Shown in pieces: positions 1-12,800 of a stretch of DNA of 64,000 nucleotides. The stretch comes from Cryptomeria japonica. Taxonomy: Eukaryota; Streptophyta; Pinopsida; Cupressales; Cupressaceae. The translations under genes were made by a program, and so were the position numbers. Positions within the stretch are counted from its first letter, which is position 1. Each line of letters starts with the position of its first letter. The notes below the pieces were generated by a model. The model saw only the letters and a program-made list of their open reading frames with translations, did not search any database and had not been told where the DNA came from. The DNA is taken from NCBI RefSeq assembly GCF_030272615.1, contig NC_081414.1:337694502-337758501 (forward strand). Reading direction: 5' to 3'.

Positions 1-109
1 GGAGTTGAGGCACTCAATGGACGCAGATAGGAGATGAGGGAGAGATGCGCTAAAGTAGGGGCACAAACATGAGGTGTAAAATGACATGGTGACAATTTAC
101 GATGCTACA
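1..109 (+). repeat. LTR-end-like segment shared with 25420-25506
   Basis: From about position 27 to 109 the sequence closely matches 25420-25506, including the stretches AGATGAGGGAGAGA and CTAAAGTAGGGGCACAAA and a terminal CTACA. At 25506 this segment is the end of a clear 3' LTR (element E), so this is probably the end of a related LTR cut by the window edge. No primer binding site starting TGG follows at 110, so I cannot say that it is the 5' LTR of E itself. Confidence 0.5.
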
Positions 110-500
110 TTTAGTCCCCACTTTAATGAGAGTATGAGCCTATGCAAATACTCATGGTAAAGTAGATGAAAGAGAGATGAAGGAAAGGAGGAAAGGAGCA
201 CAATCACAAAGAGTATAAGACATCACTCAAATGCATGCAAGGGCACACAAGACAAAAACAAAAAGGAAAACAAAAGGAAAACAAAGATAATCAAAGGCAA
301 ACAAGCAAAAGACACTCAACACAAAAGTTAAAGACCAAAAACAAGACCTCAAGTCAACTAGCCAAATCTAGACCTCGATATCAAAATGTCTCAACGACTA
401 ATACCATTCTTGAAAAATACCATCTCAAGAATACAAGTGATCACATAAAAGAGCAAAGAACACATAATCCATGAACCACCAATATAAAATCTATGAGTTC

Positions 501-620
501 ATGAGAAGAAGGAAAGAGAGAGCACAGATACACGCTAGATGTGTTTTTCTAGGTGATCCATGAGAAGAATGAGAGAGGACATTGATACACATTCTAGATG
601 TGTTTTTTTAGGTGATCCAT
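501..620 (+). repeat. Two-copy tandem repeat, about 60-bp unit
   Basis: Copy one starts at 501 (ATGAGAAGAAGG) and copy two at 560 (ATGAGAAGAATG). Both continue through CTAGATGTGTTTTT and AGGTGATCCATG. Confidence 0.75.
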
Positions 621-696
621 GTTGGGGAGGAGAGTAGGAATAGTTTAACTTTATTTTTCTAGTTAGACTCATCCTCGTGTGTGTGTGCAAGTGATG

Positions 697-1050
697 TCTG
701 GTTTCAAGTATATAGCACCCAGTATAAGAGTTTTATTTCTCTGGTTTTGAGCATGCATCAACCTGTTTAAGACATATAATGCAAATGCCAAGGGGCAAGT
801 CTGGTTTCAGGAACATCTTGTTTAAGAGTTTATTTTCTCTTGTTTCAAGAATGTGTAACCCGTACAAGATAGATACATGTCTGGTTTTGAGGAAACCCCA
901 TGTAAGAGTTTCTTTTCTCTAGTTTCGATGATGTGCACCTTGTCTATGACATATATCAAATGTTGCATGTGGTTTTAGGCGTGAAACATCTAGTATAAGA
1001 GTTTGTTTTCTCTGTTTCCAAGTCTAAACACCCCATTTAAGACATGCAAA
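697..1050 (+). repeat. Degenerate tandem repeat, four copies of about 80-100 bp
   Basis: Units begin with a GTCTGGTTT-like box at about 697, 799, 878 and 967. Each then contains a TAAGAGTTT..TTTTCTCT box, and most go on to a GTTTAAGACAT-like box. Confidence 0.7.
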
Positions 1051-1095
1051 GATATGGTACAATATGGTACAAAGAGGGCAATATGGGTGCCCCCT

Positions 1096-1135
1096 CCTTA
1101 AGATATCAACATAGCCCTATGTCAATGTCTTAAGG
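1096..1135. other. Hairpin with 19-nt arms
   Basis: The arms at 1096-1114 (starts CCTTAAGATATC) and 1117-1135 (ends TGTCTTAAGG) are complementary except for three positions, around a 2-nt centre. The role is unknown. Confidence 0.7.
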
Positions 1136-2106
1136 AAGATAAGAACAAGGATACCCACCTTCAACACCAAGGAGATATCCTATAGGAAACAGTGTCATAA
1201 ATCCAAGCTAAATAGAAAATGCTCTTACAAGCAAGGATAAGATAGTTGAAAAAGAGATATCTTGCAATAAATGTAAAGAGGATCTTTGGAGGAGAAGAAA
1301 TCCTTGCTCAAAGGACAAGCGCCTCCAAGAGGATTTCTTGAACAAACATGGCATCTTCTACCAAAAGAAGGGAAGGAGAATAAGAATGCATACCTTCCCC
1401 TATTGCTAGGTGAAAGGGATTCTTGATGAAGGATGACACACTTCTGATCCAATGTGAGGAGTAAGTTTACAGTAAACATACATTGCCAAGTGTAAAAGAG
1501 GTTGTAGCCAAGGACATACACCCATTGCATAAAAGAGAACCCTTGAGTAGACAACAAATTCACACAAGGAATGACATCAAATCATAAAAAAACACCACTC
1601 AACAAAAGAAAAGTGGATCCTTAGAAAGGACAAGAGAGAAAGAAATCATTGCCCCCCAAGTGCAAGGACAATGAAAAGAATTACACAACCTCTAAGGAGA
1701 GATTAGACATAAGCAATTATTAATATATTCACATGAAGGATTATTCAATGCAAGAAAAGACATTAATATATATAAAATGCAACTCTAGAGAAGAGGTAAT
1801 CTTCAAAGAGAGAGGGAGAGACAGAAAGAAAGAAATGAAAGATCACAAGCTCCCCCAAGGAGAGATTTATCATAAGAGACATACCATTTCATGCAAGAAA
1901 GGATATCAAAATATGAAAAATGAAACTCGTAAAGGAAATTAGTGAAACCTTAGATAGAGAGAAAGAAAAGAAGATAGAGGGAAGGATCAACCATGCTGCT
2001 ACCCCAAAACGTTTATTGTAAAAGAATCACTTTTTATACAAAGAGCCCCCAATTGAATTAACTAATTGTCATAGGATGAGGAGAAAAATGAAGGGTGAGA
2101 AGAGTT

Positions 2107-2653
2107 CTAAGGCACTGCTTTCTCACCTAGAAAGAGAACAATATTAGTGGAAAGATTTATTTGAGCCTTATCGAATTGCTCTTGAACAAATTCCTTAAAT
2201 TCTTTACATTTTCCAAGAGAATGACAATAACTATGATGAAAGAGACAATGCTCACTACCTTCTTTATTCTTTTTGCTAAAATTTATGAAAGGAAAAACAA
2301 CATTCTTATTGTACTTTAATTTCAAAAAGATTCTAGGTGGTAACCTTTCTTGATCATCAATAGGATTAGGCCTTGTCTCTTGTGATGCAGAACAAGGATT
2401 GTTAGAAAAAGAAGCATTGCCATCCATGATTTTAACTATGCCTCTATCAATGAGTCCTTGCATTCCAATTTGAAAATCAAGACAATCATTGGTAGTGTGA
2501 TCATTAATTTGGTGATATAAGAAAAAGGAAGTTTTTGAAGAAGAAGTACTTTTAGTTAAAAGATGGGTTTGTTGTCTTGCAAGATGATCTTTGAAGTCTT
2601 GAATCTTAATGAGATCATCCATAGGACAATTATGATAATTTCCTAGGCCTTCT
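2107..2653 (-). pseudogene. Element D: gag-like polyprotein fragment, C-terminal part
   Basis: An open frame of about 180 codons on the minus strand. It contains CLFHHSYCHSLGKC, a C-x2-H-x4-H-x4-C knuckle of the type seen in plant Ty3/gypsy gag proteins, followed by KEFKEFVQEQF, the helix that usually follows such a knuckle. An earlier YHQINDHTTNDC keeps H-x4-H-x4-C but has lost the first Cys. The frame is cut at 2653 by insertion of C1 and resumes at 16404, so the two pieces were once one reading frame. No protease or reverse transcriptase follows. The assignment to a Tat-like gypsy group is inference. Confidence 0.6.
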
Positions 2654-3589
2654 TGTTGGCAATTGACACTCATATGATGAATTTTAGTGCATGGTTAATG
2701 GTTTAGGGTTGTCATTGATGAAACCTCTCCTTGGAAATCCTATCCGATGGTCATGGTTTTTGGTAACTGATGGAGAAAGTGATCCGGTAATCCATCTTCG
2801 ATATCTTAGGACAACAAAGAATCTTTTGGTCTAGAAGCGTTGTGGTGATTGCAGTGGTGAGATTCGTGCATGGGATGATAGGGCCGACTTGTAGAAGTCA
2901 TTTTGACATCATTTGATCGATCCAAATATGTTTTGGCAATCTAGTCTAAGCTGACACCTGGTTGCACGTTACATTGCATATTGTGCTGACCGACTTGATG
3001 AATGTTTTATTTTGTGGTTGCGGATATATAAGACTGGTGTAGAAGATCATTTTAGGTGATGTAATGAGCGAGTTGTGATCGAGAAACCATTTTGGTGCAG
3101 TTTCACGTGTGCCTTCTTGATCCGATAGTTGATTGAGAAGCAAAACAGAGCAGAGTTGTAGAGGTGTTATAGTCAAACTTATTGCACTTAACCAGAACTC
3201 ATCCAACCATAGTTTGATGCTATTTTGAAGTTCTTTCATTGTAGTTCTCTTTGTAATTTATTTGTAAGTCGGTGAGGCTTCCATATTGTAATTAAACCTT
3301 TGGTTCTAGGAAGTGTGCGTGAATGTATGTGCATTCCCCTTATGTAATATTTATGTACTTCTTATCATAGTATATGAATATTGTGGGTTCCAATCCCACC
3401 GTGGTTTTTCCCTTTCCAGGTTTCCACATAAAAATATTGGTGTTATGATTTTGTGGTTGATTATCTTGTGTTTCAACATTTTGCTTTCTTACATTTGCTT
3501 CTAGTGGTCCGAGAATAAGTTTGAAAATTTATTTACCGGTATAACACTGATTCAGCCCCCCACACTCTCAATGTTACTTGATTCCAAAA
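2654..3589 (+). repeat. C1 5' LTR
   Basis: It is collinear with 15473-16403. Shared blocks include GTGGGTTCCAATCCCACCG near the end. Its last bases read CCAAAA instead of CCAACA, a point change in the terminal CA motif region. Confidence 0.85.
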
Positions 3590-3591
3590 AT

Positions 3592-3604
3592 TGGTATCAG
3601 AGCC
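3592..3604 (+). other. C1 primer binding site (initiator Met tRNA)
   Basis: TGGTATCAGAGCC, the standard plant sequence complementary to the 3' end of initiator methionine tRNA, lies two bases after the LTR. Confidence 0.9.
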
Positions 3605-3773
3605 TAGTTCCTATGAGGAAGCCTAATTGATTGAGGAAGGTACGAGAGATTGAATCAATGAATTCTAGTTTGCAGAGACAACTCTGTGTGGCACTTGAGG
3701 ATCTTGTGTAGCAAGAAATGAGATAAGTTCCCTAAAGAGAAACCTAAATGAAGCTGAAGATTTCATTAGTGAT

Positions 3774-4811
3774 TTGAAAGATCGGGTAAACCCCTCAAGA
3801 GACAAGAGGGAAGAGCTGTTGGACAAGCTAAAGGAGAAAGAAGATCAAAACATGGAAAACCAGGACAAAGCAGATGAATGTGATAAACTCGCTAGAGAGA
3901 ATGTTGTATTGAAGAATGAGATGCAATCCATTGTGATGAATTTGACTAAGGAGATTGAAGACCGAAAGAAGAATGAGGAAATTTTCACTCAATAATTGAA
4001 AGACAAATCGGATGAATGCTTCAGGCTTACCTATGAGAATGATAAATTGACACAATCAAAAATAATGGTCAAGAACTTGAAAGACAGATTGTTGCCCTAA
4101 GAGATGAACTTACTAGTGTCTGCAAATGAATGCAAAGATAGATTCAATGCTAGCTCAACAAGGATTGATGAAATGTTGGAAAGTCAGAGACATGGGAAAG
4201 ACATGAGAGGACTTGGATTTGAGAAGGGAGAATCCTCTGGATCTCGTCAAGGCAATCCAAAACCTAATCATAAGAAGAGTAAGAATCCTCCGGTAAGACA
4301 ACCTAATGCCTATAAATTCAGTGGTAGATATTTTACTTGCAATAAATTTGGTCATATAGAAAATCAATGGAGAAGGAGGATGATTAATGGAATGAACAAT
4401 ATGAACAATGATCCTACCTTTACCGATCAGTGTTTTATATGTAATAATCTTGGTCACAAGTCAAACATGTGCAGAGCAGTAATGAATAATTTTCAAAACA
4501 AGAGATGGTATGCTTGTGGGATGTTTGGACATATCTCTAACCAATGCAGGAAGAGACCAAATCAAATGAATTTCATACCTATGCAGAGAAATGTTGTTTG
4601 TCATGATTGCAACAAAACCGATCACATCACAAAGTATTGTAGAAGCAAGAATAATGATATGGTAAACAAAGGGAAATCAGATGAGAAAGGCAAAGAAAAG
4701 GTAGAAGAGATCAAAAACAAGCATGAGAAGATGTGGGTTAGAAAAGATGAATCCAAGATAGATAATGGATCTGCACCTGAATCCGGTGCAGGATCTTCAT
4801 TTGGTAACTAA
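3774..4811 (+). pseudogene. C1 gag fragment with four zinc knuckles
   Basis: Two frames (3774-3995 and 4104-4811) encode a charged helical stretch followed by a basic region with four CCHC-type positions. CFICNNLGHKSNMC and CHDCNKTDHITKYC are intact C-x2-C-x4-H-x4-C knuckles. The first (YFTCNKFGHIENQW) lacks two cysteines, and the third (WYACGMFGHISNQC) lacks the first one. Such knuckles bind RNA in retroelement nucleocapsids. Four in series is more than the usual one or two. The upstream capsid part is broken by stops. A lysine/glutamate-rich tail follows the last knuckle. No protease motif follows, so this is a gag-only relic. Confidence 0.65.
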
Positions 4812-5045
4812 GGCTTTTGGCCTTAGGGGGTGGCATCTTCATGCACAATCCCGCAAAACCCCCTGGAGAGATTAGTGATTGATCAAGGTTGATTGTAGAT
4901 GCTTGTAGATGATTATCCAAAATTCTTCATGACAATCTTGGAATCTGGTTGATTGGAATATGCTGAACAGGACATCCGGTTGAACTTTATAGTTGCATTT
5001 ATTTCAACTTAAAGTTTGGGTTTGCAAAGTTAAAAAGGGAAAAAT

Positions 5046-8000
5046 ATGAATTATTTCTCATATTGCGAACGAAAAGTTGAGACTGCAGAGCGAGGCAAAC
5101 TAGATTTAAAGTTGATTAGAAAGCTTGAGGTGATCCGACAAGGAGTTCTTGTGTATTTACCAAAGCGTTTGAACCCTAAATTTCTTGAAATGGTGTCTTC
5201 TTTTGTTGATACACCCTTGGTAGTAGAAGTTTATGAGAGAGAAAGGTCGAATTCAAAAGACACCCATTTAAGTCTATTGAAGATGACCCCAATGGTGCTT
5301 TTTCGTCTATTCCATACAAAGATTTGCATGTTGATGATGTGAGAGCATACATTCACTATTCAATTGAGGAAACCAAAAACAAGGATATCCTACCCTTATA
5401 TACTGACCACATAATGGACAAAGTTGGGAATCCCAAGCCATAATATGCACAGATGCAAAGGAAGGGTTTTACGTAGTTTGTTCATTTCCAACATTCAATG
5501 AGGATGAATGGGCGAGGTATATTTTGAGCCATGTCCATAATGAATTTATATGAATGGATAGACCTTACAAGATAACCAAGCAGGCAATCCATGTAGTCAC
5601 ATGTCTACATCAAACTGGTGGAAAATCTAATTTGAGAAAGGTAATGAACCCTACCATCACAAAGCTAACCGATGCTTAATTTGATAGTAGATCAATGACT
5701 ATTGATGATATCTTGGAGCATGATGTTAAATTTGCATCGATGATTATTGGATACAAAGTTTATCAGTCTAGCAAATTGAATTCAGTCTCTGGTAGTGCGA
5801 TATACACAACCTATCAGATGTTAAAAGAGGATATGCAGTATGATTTGTGCATAGTTCTTCTTGAAGAGCTCCTGAGGAACTTAAAGAAAATCAAAACTGA
5901 CAAGAAGAATGTTTTTAAATTCGGTTCACTGATTGTTTGTCTTGCACTATACTTCATGGAGGAGATCCCTGGGACAGGCAAAGTCCAATGGGCTTATGAC
6001 TTATTGGTAGCAACTCAGATCAAACAAGGTTTGTAAAGACTAGGTAACAGAGAAAATCAGACAACTGCCCCGTGGAGCTTCTTTAAAACCTTCCAAGGAA
6101 GAATAAAGAATAGAGTAATAATTCCTAAGGATGAGGTAGAAAAATATGCTGACACTATCTATTTCATGGTAGATAAGGACCAATGCCATATGGAGGCAAT
6201 AGAACCTAGGACAATGTGGATAATGTCGATGAGTTATGAGGTTGATGCTCAAACTCTTGAAGCCTATGCTCAACACCTTCTGAGCAAACTGGTTGACCCT
6301 TCTGAAGAGAAATTCGGGACATTCAAAGGAAAGGATAAGGAGTTACACAAGAATTTCACTCAGCCAGAAAAGAAGAGAAAAGTAATAAAGATGATAGAGG
6401 CAGTGGTTGAGCAGATGGGTTTCACCAAGGAAGCAATTAAGAAGGCTAAGGAGAAAGCAAAGATTGAATCTAAGAAGCCTAAGGCTGAACCGGTTCCCTC
6501 CCACATAAAACCTAAGGAGACTAAGTCTTCTCCCACTCTGGTGAAGTCATCTACAGTAGAAAGCTCATCCAGAAAAGGAGTATTGAAGCAAAAGCAGAAG
6601 CCGAAGATAACTTATGTAGTTGTATCCCCTGTTGCTTCTGAGACTGAGTCAGATGAGGAAGTAGACAGAGCAAAGAAGAAAGGTGAATTTGTCGGGCTAA
6701 TCAAGAAACCTCAGTCTGGTGGTGAGCAAAGAAAGAAGACAAAACCAGAACCCTCTCTGACTGACAGGCCTAAAAGAGAAAGAAGGGTAAGGATAGAATT
6801 TTATAAGGACCTTCAATCCAACAAGGTAGAAGGTAAATATACCTTTATTCCTTTGTTAACTACAAAAGAGCTAACTGATGAAATCGTTAAGGATGGTAAT
6901 ATTAAGAATATTAGTATATACTATGATGATTTTGATGAAAATGAGCAAAGGGAAGTTGAGGAATTTGTTGTGTTGCATCTGCATAACTTCAACAAGTCAC
7001 TAATTGAGCTAGAACATAGTATTCCCAGATATTTGTATAATATTATTGATGCTAGAAGGCTAATAGCAAGCATATTAGATAAAGAAATGAAAGAGCATGA
7101 ATTGATAAACATATGTGCTTGAATGTCTCAAGAAGAGGTTGATAAACTTATGGAGCTGACCAACCGGAAGGAATTCAGAAGCAAAAATAGAGTAAATAGG
7201 CTTATGGTTGGCAGAGTTGAAGAAGTGAGAAAAGAAACATAAGAGATATGGAAAAAGTTTCAAAAGAACAATCTAATGCCAATTAACAATGATGAATCTT
7301 AGAAGGATGATACCTCTCATCCGATAGACCAAACCCATTTAGCCCTTGTGACAATAGACAATCAAAATCCTTTAGTTGATCATCCGGAGATGGTGGAAAT
7401 AAAAGGTAAAGAGTCCCAAGAGACACCCAAAGATGTTATCACACCAAGTGGCAACACTGGTGCACAAGCTGAAGAAAAGGAAAAGGATAAAGAAGGAAAG
7501 GTTACAGAAAGAGAAGAGGCAGAGAAGGATAAACCACAAGATAAGGTACAAGAGAAGGGATCAGAGAGTAGAAAACTGACAATGTCCCGATAGTCATGAC
7601 AATTGACACTCCTAAGGACAAAGGGAAAATAATTCTCCTGTAGATCTCTATTAATTTTGATAAACTTCTTGATATTGGACAGATGTCCCCAAACAAAAAG
7701 GCTAATGTTAGCACAACAGTCTAGGCTCAAGCTAGTCAGGACTTGGTGAAATCTGAGAATGAGGATAAGAAGTTAATTGAGATGTTTGTAGGTATTTTGT
7801 AGAAGGTGGTATTGGAAGTGCAACTAGATCCAAACTCTAACCCCTCCAGTAAGCTTTTACAATTAATTAGAAATATCAATACCAATTTTAAATCATTAGA
7901 GAAGGCAACCACCAAGAAAGTATTAGACAGATTCAAGGAGGTGAGAATGCAAACCTTCTGGAAAATGATTGGGGATGACAAAGTCATATTAAATAAAGGA

Positions 8001-8471
8001 TTGCGGACTATTTCTGAAGCACTGAGTGAAGGAGGAAAGATATACAAGTCATGCCTTTCACTATCCAAATTCACTTCAGATATTGATAAGCAAATCAATG
8101 TTTACCAGTGCAAGCTTGATAGTATATCTCATTCATTTGATTCTAATGTTGACCTTGCCAGCACTATAGAAGGTCAGGTGATGACTCTTACTAATCAAAT
8201 ATCGATCCTTAATTCAGAAAAGGAGAGAATTATGAGGTGGGTAGGTGAACTCCAGAACCTTATTGCTCCCTAGATGGACACCATGTTGAGCAATAAAGTT
8301 GATTTCTTGAAGACAATGGCTCAACCTGTTCCGTCTGAATTGAAGGATATAGAGATATATGCCTATGTTTTTAGTGCCTTCATCACAGTTTTGGATAAAT
8401 TGAAGAGTGGGCGGGATACTCACTTAGGATTTTTGAAGACCATTTTTGCAGATATCTTCAAGTATGTATAG
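5046..8471 (+). pseudogene. C1 extra ORF, about 1,140 codons, broken
   Basis: Open pieces at 5046-5342, 5695-6036, 6166-7122, 7348-7593, 7806-8273 and 8274-8471 form one long, non-pol coding region with frameshifts and stops. The N-terminal third looks globular; around 5860-5980 it has helices rich in Leu and Lys ending in FKFGSLIVCLALYF. The middle is lysine-rich (EKKRKVIKMIEAV, KPKRERRVR) with acidic runs. The last part is helical and probably coiled-coil. I do not recognise an enzyme. The order of parts, the length and the place just before the 3' end match the second ORF of element A (49339-52641). It could be a captured host gene or an accessory retroelement protein; the sequence does not decide. 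Confidence 0.55.
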
Positions 8472-8655
8472 TATATCCGGTATAAACTCTTGTATATAAC
8501 TTTTTTGAGGAGCACCATATCTTTGGCATTGGTGTCAAAGGGGGAGAGTAGAGTGAAAAATGTACAGAAGGATGCAAGTTTATGGGTTGATATAGGTTTT
8601 TGAGTTTTTGATCTAAGGGGGAGCCTTAGAAATTTTGATCCGATGTACATGTTTA

Positions 8656-9765
8656 TGTTGGTATTATGGATGGCTTCATCATGTGTTGCATTGGTTTTGT
8701 CATTCATGTCAACTCTTATCTTTCTGGAGGTCTACATTGTTGATTTGGCACTCTGGTTATATTGGTTTGTTGATGAACCAGCACATTATGGTCCCAGTAT
8801 GGATATTGGCTTATGCATAGTTACTGGTATATGTTTCACCGGCAACTCAAGAAGTTGGTGATGAATTGTTATCATATGGAGATCATTTGGTTATGTTGAA
8901 GACATGGATTGGATGTTTACATTTGGTTTTTTTCATATTGGACTAATCGGGTTCCTTAACCGACAGATAGGTCCAGGTTATGAACCGACATAAGAAATCA
9001 TGTTCCAGATCTGCATGACACATTTTGGAAATGGTTTATTGATTGGATAATGTGTAAATGTATTGAGGCCGACATATTATATTGCACCAAGACTTATTTT
9101 GTAATTGATTTAAATGTAATATCTTTTGGGAGCCGATCTAATGATTAGGTCTTAGGTTTTGTATAAATAATTTTAAGATCTTATTTAGAAGAAGAGTGTG
9201 CGTATATGTTGAGATCATTGTGATGAATGAAAATAAGAAGATCCTTGTGTGAATCACACAGATATCATCTGAAGGTTGAAGGAAGGTTGTTAAAGGTCAT
9301 GAAGGTGTTTGGTCCTCATGCACAGAGCTTAAACTAGTACTGAATCCGGCATTGAAGATGCTAAATTGAAGCAGTACATTGTTATTGGATTTAACCATCC
9401 AACTGTGTAGTCAATGTGACTCCTAATTTTGTGATCGAGTAGTGAGCTCTAGACGGTTGGCCTTTCTGCATGTGCAGACCCCATTATTATATTCACTTAC
9501 TATCTACAGTAGTATCATATGATTGTGGGTAAGGTTTCCCACCGTGGTTTTTCCCCTTATAGGGTTTCCACGTCAAAATATTTGTGTCATGTGTTGTAGA
9601 TGTTGTTTTGCTTTATGTTTCATACATTAAGTTGTACTGGTAATACTATAACTGTTAATCTATTTTACCGACACTAAGTTTTAAGTTGGACTAATTTGTT
9701 TTGGGTGGCAATTTATTGACAACTGATTCACCCCCCCTCTTCGTTGTCCTTCCTGGATTCTAACA
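8656..9765 (+). repeat. C2 5' LTR
   Basis: It starts TGTTGG and ends TTCTAACA. It is collinear with 14290-15416 with scattered substitutions. Confidence 0.9.
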
Positions 9766-9767
9766 AT

Positions 9768-9780
9768 TGGTATCAGAGCC
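9768..9780 (+). other. C2 primer binding site (initiator Met tRNA)
   Basis: TGGTATCAGAGCC lies two bases after the 5' LTR. Confidence 0.9.
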
Positions 9781-9822
9781 TAGTCCTCTTTTTGTAGAAA
9801 CCTAACAACTTGAGGAGATCCT

Positions 9823-12800
9823 ATGGTAGCAAATATATTCAAGAAGGACAGTCCCAAACTTGATGGAACTAACTATGGTATATGGAAGATCAGAATAGAG
9901 ACACATCTAAACTACATTGGAAGAGATATATGGGATGTTATAAAGAATAACTATGTTGCTCCTAATCAGAATAACCCTAATCCACTGACCTTGGCTAAAG
10001 ACTTGGAGAATGATTGCAAAGAAAAAGAAGCACTTCTAAGCGTATTATCAGATCAGCAAATCATGGGATTATTAGACAGATCTACAACAAAAGCTATTTG
10101 GGATAAACTGGAAACATTGAATGAAGGAGATTCCACTATCAAAATTGCAAAACTGGAATGTTATCGGGTTAGGTATGAAAATTTAAAAATGGAAGAGGAT
10201 GAAAGAATTTATACATTTATGGAAAAAGTTAATGAAATTGTTTTAGGAATACAATGTTGTGGAGGATCTTTAAGTGAAGATGAAATTGTTTCTAAAGTTT
10301 TAAGAGCTTTGCCACCGGCTTACAAAACGAAAGTGATAGCTATTAATGAGTTGAGAACAATGCCTAATACATCAGTATCTAGAGATACTTTGGTTGGAAA
10401 ACTTTCAGCATTTGAGCTTGAAGAATTTGGTCATGTTGCTACAGTCAAGACCGGTATAGCCTTCAAATCATCAACAACAACATCATCATCATCATCATCT
10501 GACAAATCTGATTGGAAAGCACTTTATGCAAAAGAACTTGAAGAACTTGAAGCACTATTTGCAAGGAAGATGCCTAAAGGTCTAGCAGGAAGTAAGTATG
10601 AAGGTAAAGCACCTTTCAAATGTTTTAATTGCAATAAAGTTGGTCATATAGCGTCTTGGTGTCCTGATAGACATTCAAGACTAAGACATGAGGCAAAAAG
10701 AACATATAAGCTTAACCCTGAATATCAGAGATATAGATTTAGGAAAAACAGAGATAAGTCATGTTACTATGCATATGAAGGTGTTATAGATGATTCTAAT
10801 GAAGATCCAACAAATAGTGGATGGGCATTTGGTGCAATAAAAGAATATCAACCGAAACCTATTGTCAAACCGGTAGAGCGGGCATTAGCAGCAAAAATTG
10901 AAGAAAAGGATGAATGGATCATTGATAGTGGATGCTCGCATCATATGACTGGTAATAAAAGCAAATTCTTATCATTACAGGAATATCATGGAGGTCAAGT
11001 AAGATTTGGAGATGACAAAGTTTGTTTAATGAAAGAAAGAGGCACTATATCTTTGGATGGTAAGGACAATACTGACAATGTTTATTATGTTGAAGGTCTA
11101 AAGCATAATCTTTTGAGTGTTGGTCAGTTAGTGGAAAAAAATTTCAATTACAATTCAAGAATGAAAAATGCAAAATCATAAACCAAACTGGATTGGAAAT
11201 TGCAACCAATAATCAGACTAAAGGTAATATCTTTCACTTGAATACCAGCAATAAGACATGTTTGATTGCTCAGATTGATGAAAGTTGGTTATGGCATAAA
11301 AGACTCTATCATGTGAATTTTGATTGCATTGTAAAGATCAGTTCAACAAAGGCAGTAAGGGATTCACCTAAGATTGCGAAACCTCATAACCCGGTATGTA
11401 AGGAATGTCAAATGGGAAAGAAAGTTAGATCTACATTTAAGAGAATTTCTGAGAAATCCAATAATATTCTTGATTTAATTCACACTGATTTATGTGGTCC
11501 AACAAGAACAAGAAGTCCTCAGGGTGATAGATACTTTATGCTAATAATTGATGATTATTCTAGAATGTGTTGGGTTACTTTTCTCAGGGAGAAATCATAA
11601 GCTTTTGGGAGATTCAAGATATACAAGGCAATGCTAGAGAATAAAACCGGTAAGAAAATCAAATGTTTGAGATCTGATCAAGGAGAAGAATTCACATCTA
11701 GGGAATTCAATGCATTATGTGAAGAGAATGGAATCAAAAGACAACTATTAGCACCCCAGACACCCCAACAAAATGGAGTTGTGGAAAGGAAGAACAAAAC
11801 TACACTGGATGCAACAAGAACCATGATGATGGAAGCAAATCTACCTCATATGTACTGGAGAAAAGCAATAAATACAACAGTTTATACTTTCAACAGAGTT
11901 CACATCAAAGGTGAAATCGGTAAGACCCCTTATGAACTATGGTTCGGTCATATTCCTACTCTTAAATATTTCAGAATATTTGAAAGCAAATGTTATATTA
12001 GGACAGATGAGTCTATTGACAAATTTGATCCTAGAAGTGATGAAGGAATATTTTTTGGTTATTCAACTAGAAGCAAGGCATATAGATGTTATAATAAAAA
12101 ATTGTGGAAAATCATTTAAAGTACTAATGTGAAGATAGATGAACATTTTAGAGGAAAATCAAGATCTATAGGTTCTGAACTGGTAGTAGAAATGATTATA
12201 AATGAACCGGCATGGATTGCAGCAAAACAAAATGAAGAACCAGTCACACTAGCATCTTTAGATAACTCAATTGTGACTGAAGAACAACAACCTGTGAAAG
12301 GAAATCAGAATAAACCCAAGTATGTAAGATTGAATCATTCATAAAATCAGATAATTGGAAATAAAAATCAAGGTGTTATGACAAGAGGAAGATTGGCAAA
12401 TGAGGAGGTATGTTTAATTTCTCAAGTTGAACCAACATCAGTTGTTGAAGCATGTAAAGATAAACATTGGATAAAAGCAATGGAAGATGAATTAGAACAG
12501 ATTGAAAAAAAATAATACTTGGACATTAGTTCCCCGGCCTAAAGACAAAAATGTAATTGGAACTAAATGGGTATTTAGAAATAAACTTAATGAAGAGAGT
12601 GAAGTAATCAGAAACAAAGAAAGATTAGTTTGTAAAGGTTATTCTCATAAAGAAGAAATTGATTATAATGAAACCTTTGCACCGGTAGCCAGAATTGAAG
12701 CAGTAAGATTGTTTCTTGCATTTGCAGCTCACAAGAACTATAAGGTTTATCAGATGGATGTAAAATGTGCATTTTTGAATGGAGATATTGAAGAAGAAGT

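Larger units (their letters stand above)
110..2106. other. Non-coding repeat-rich stretch, no gene recognised
   Basis: This stretch is A-rich on the plus strand and has no convincing coding region. It holds a two-copy tandem repeat (501-620), a degenerate four-copy repeat (697-1050) and a strong hairpin (1096-1135). It may be the part of retroelement D that lies beyond its gag-like region, but no LTR or pol motif supports that. Confidence 0.5.

Noticed and set aside
2107-2673. Minus-strand 188-codon ORF as a host gene
   Set aside because: Zinc-knuckle wording and the continuation at 16404 show that it is retroelement gag; its first codons also come from the C1 LTR.
8635-8861. Small hydrophobic ORFs at 8635-8861 and 14289-14614
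   Set aside because: They are the start of the two C2 LTRs read as protein; the same ORF appears in both because the LTRs are copies.
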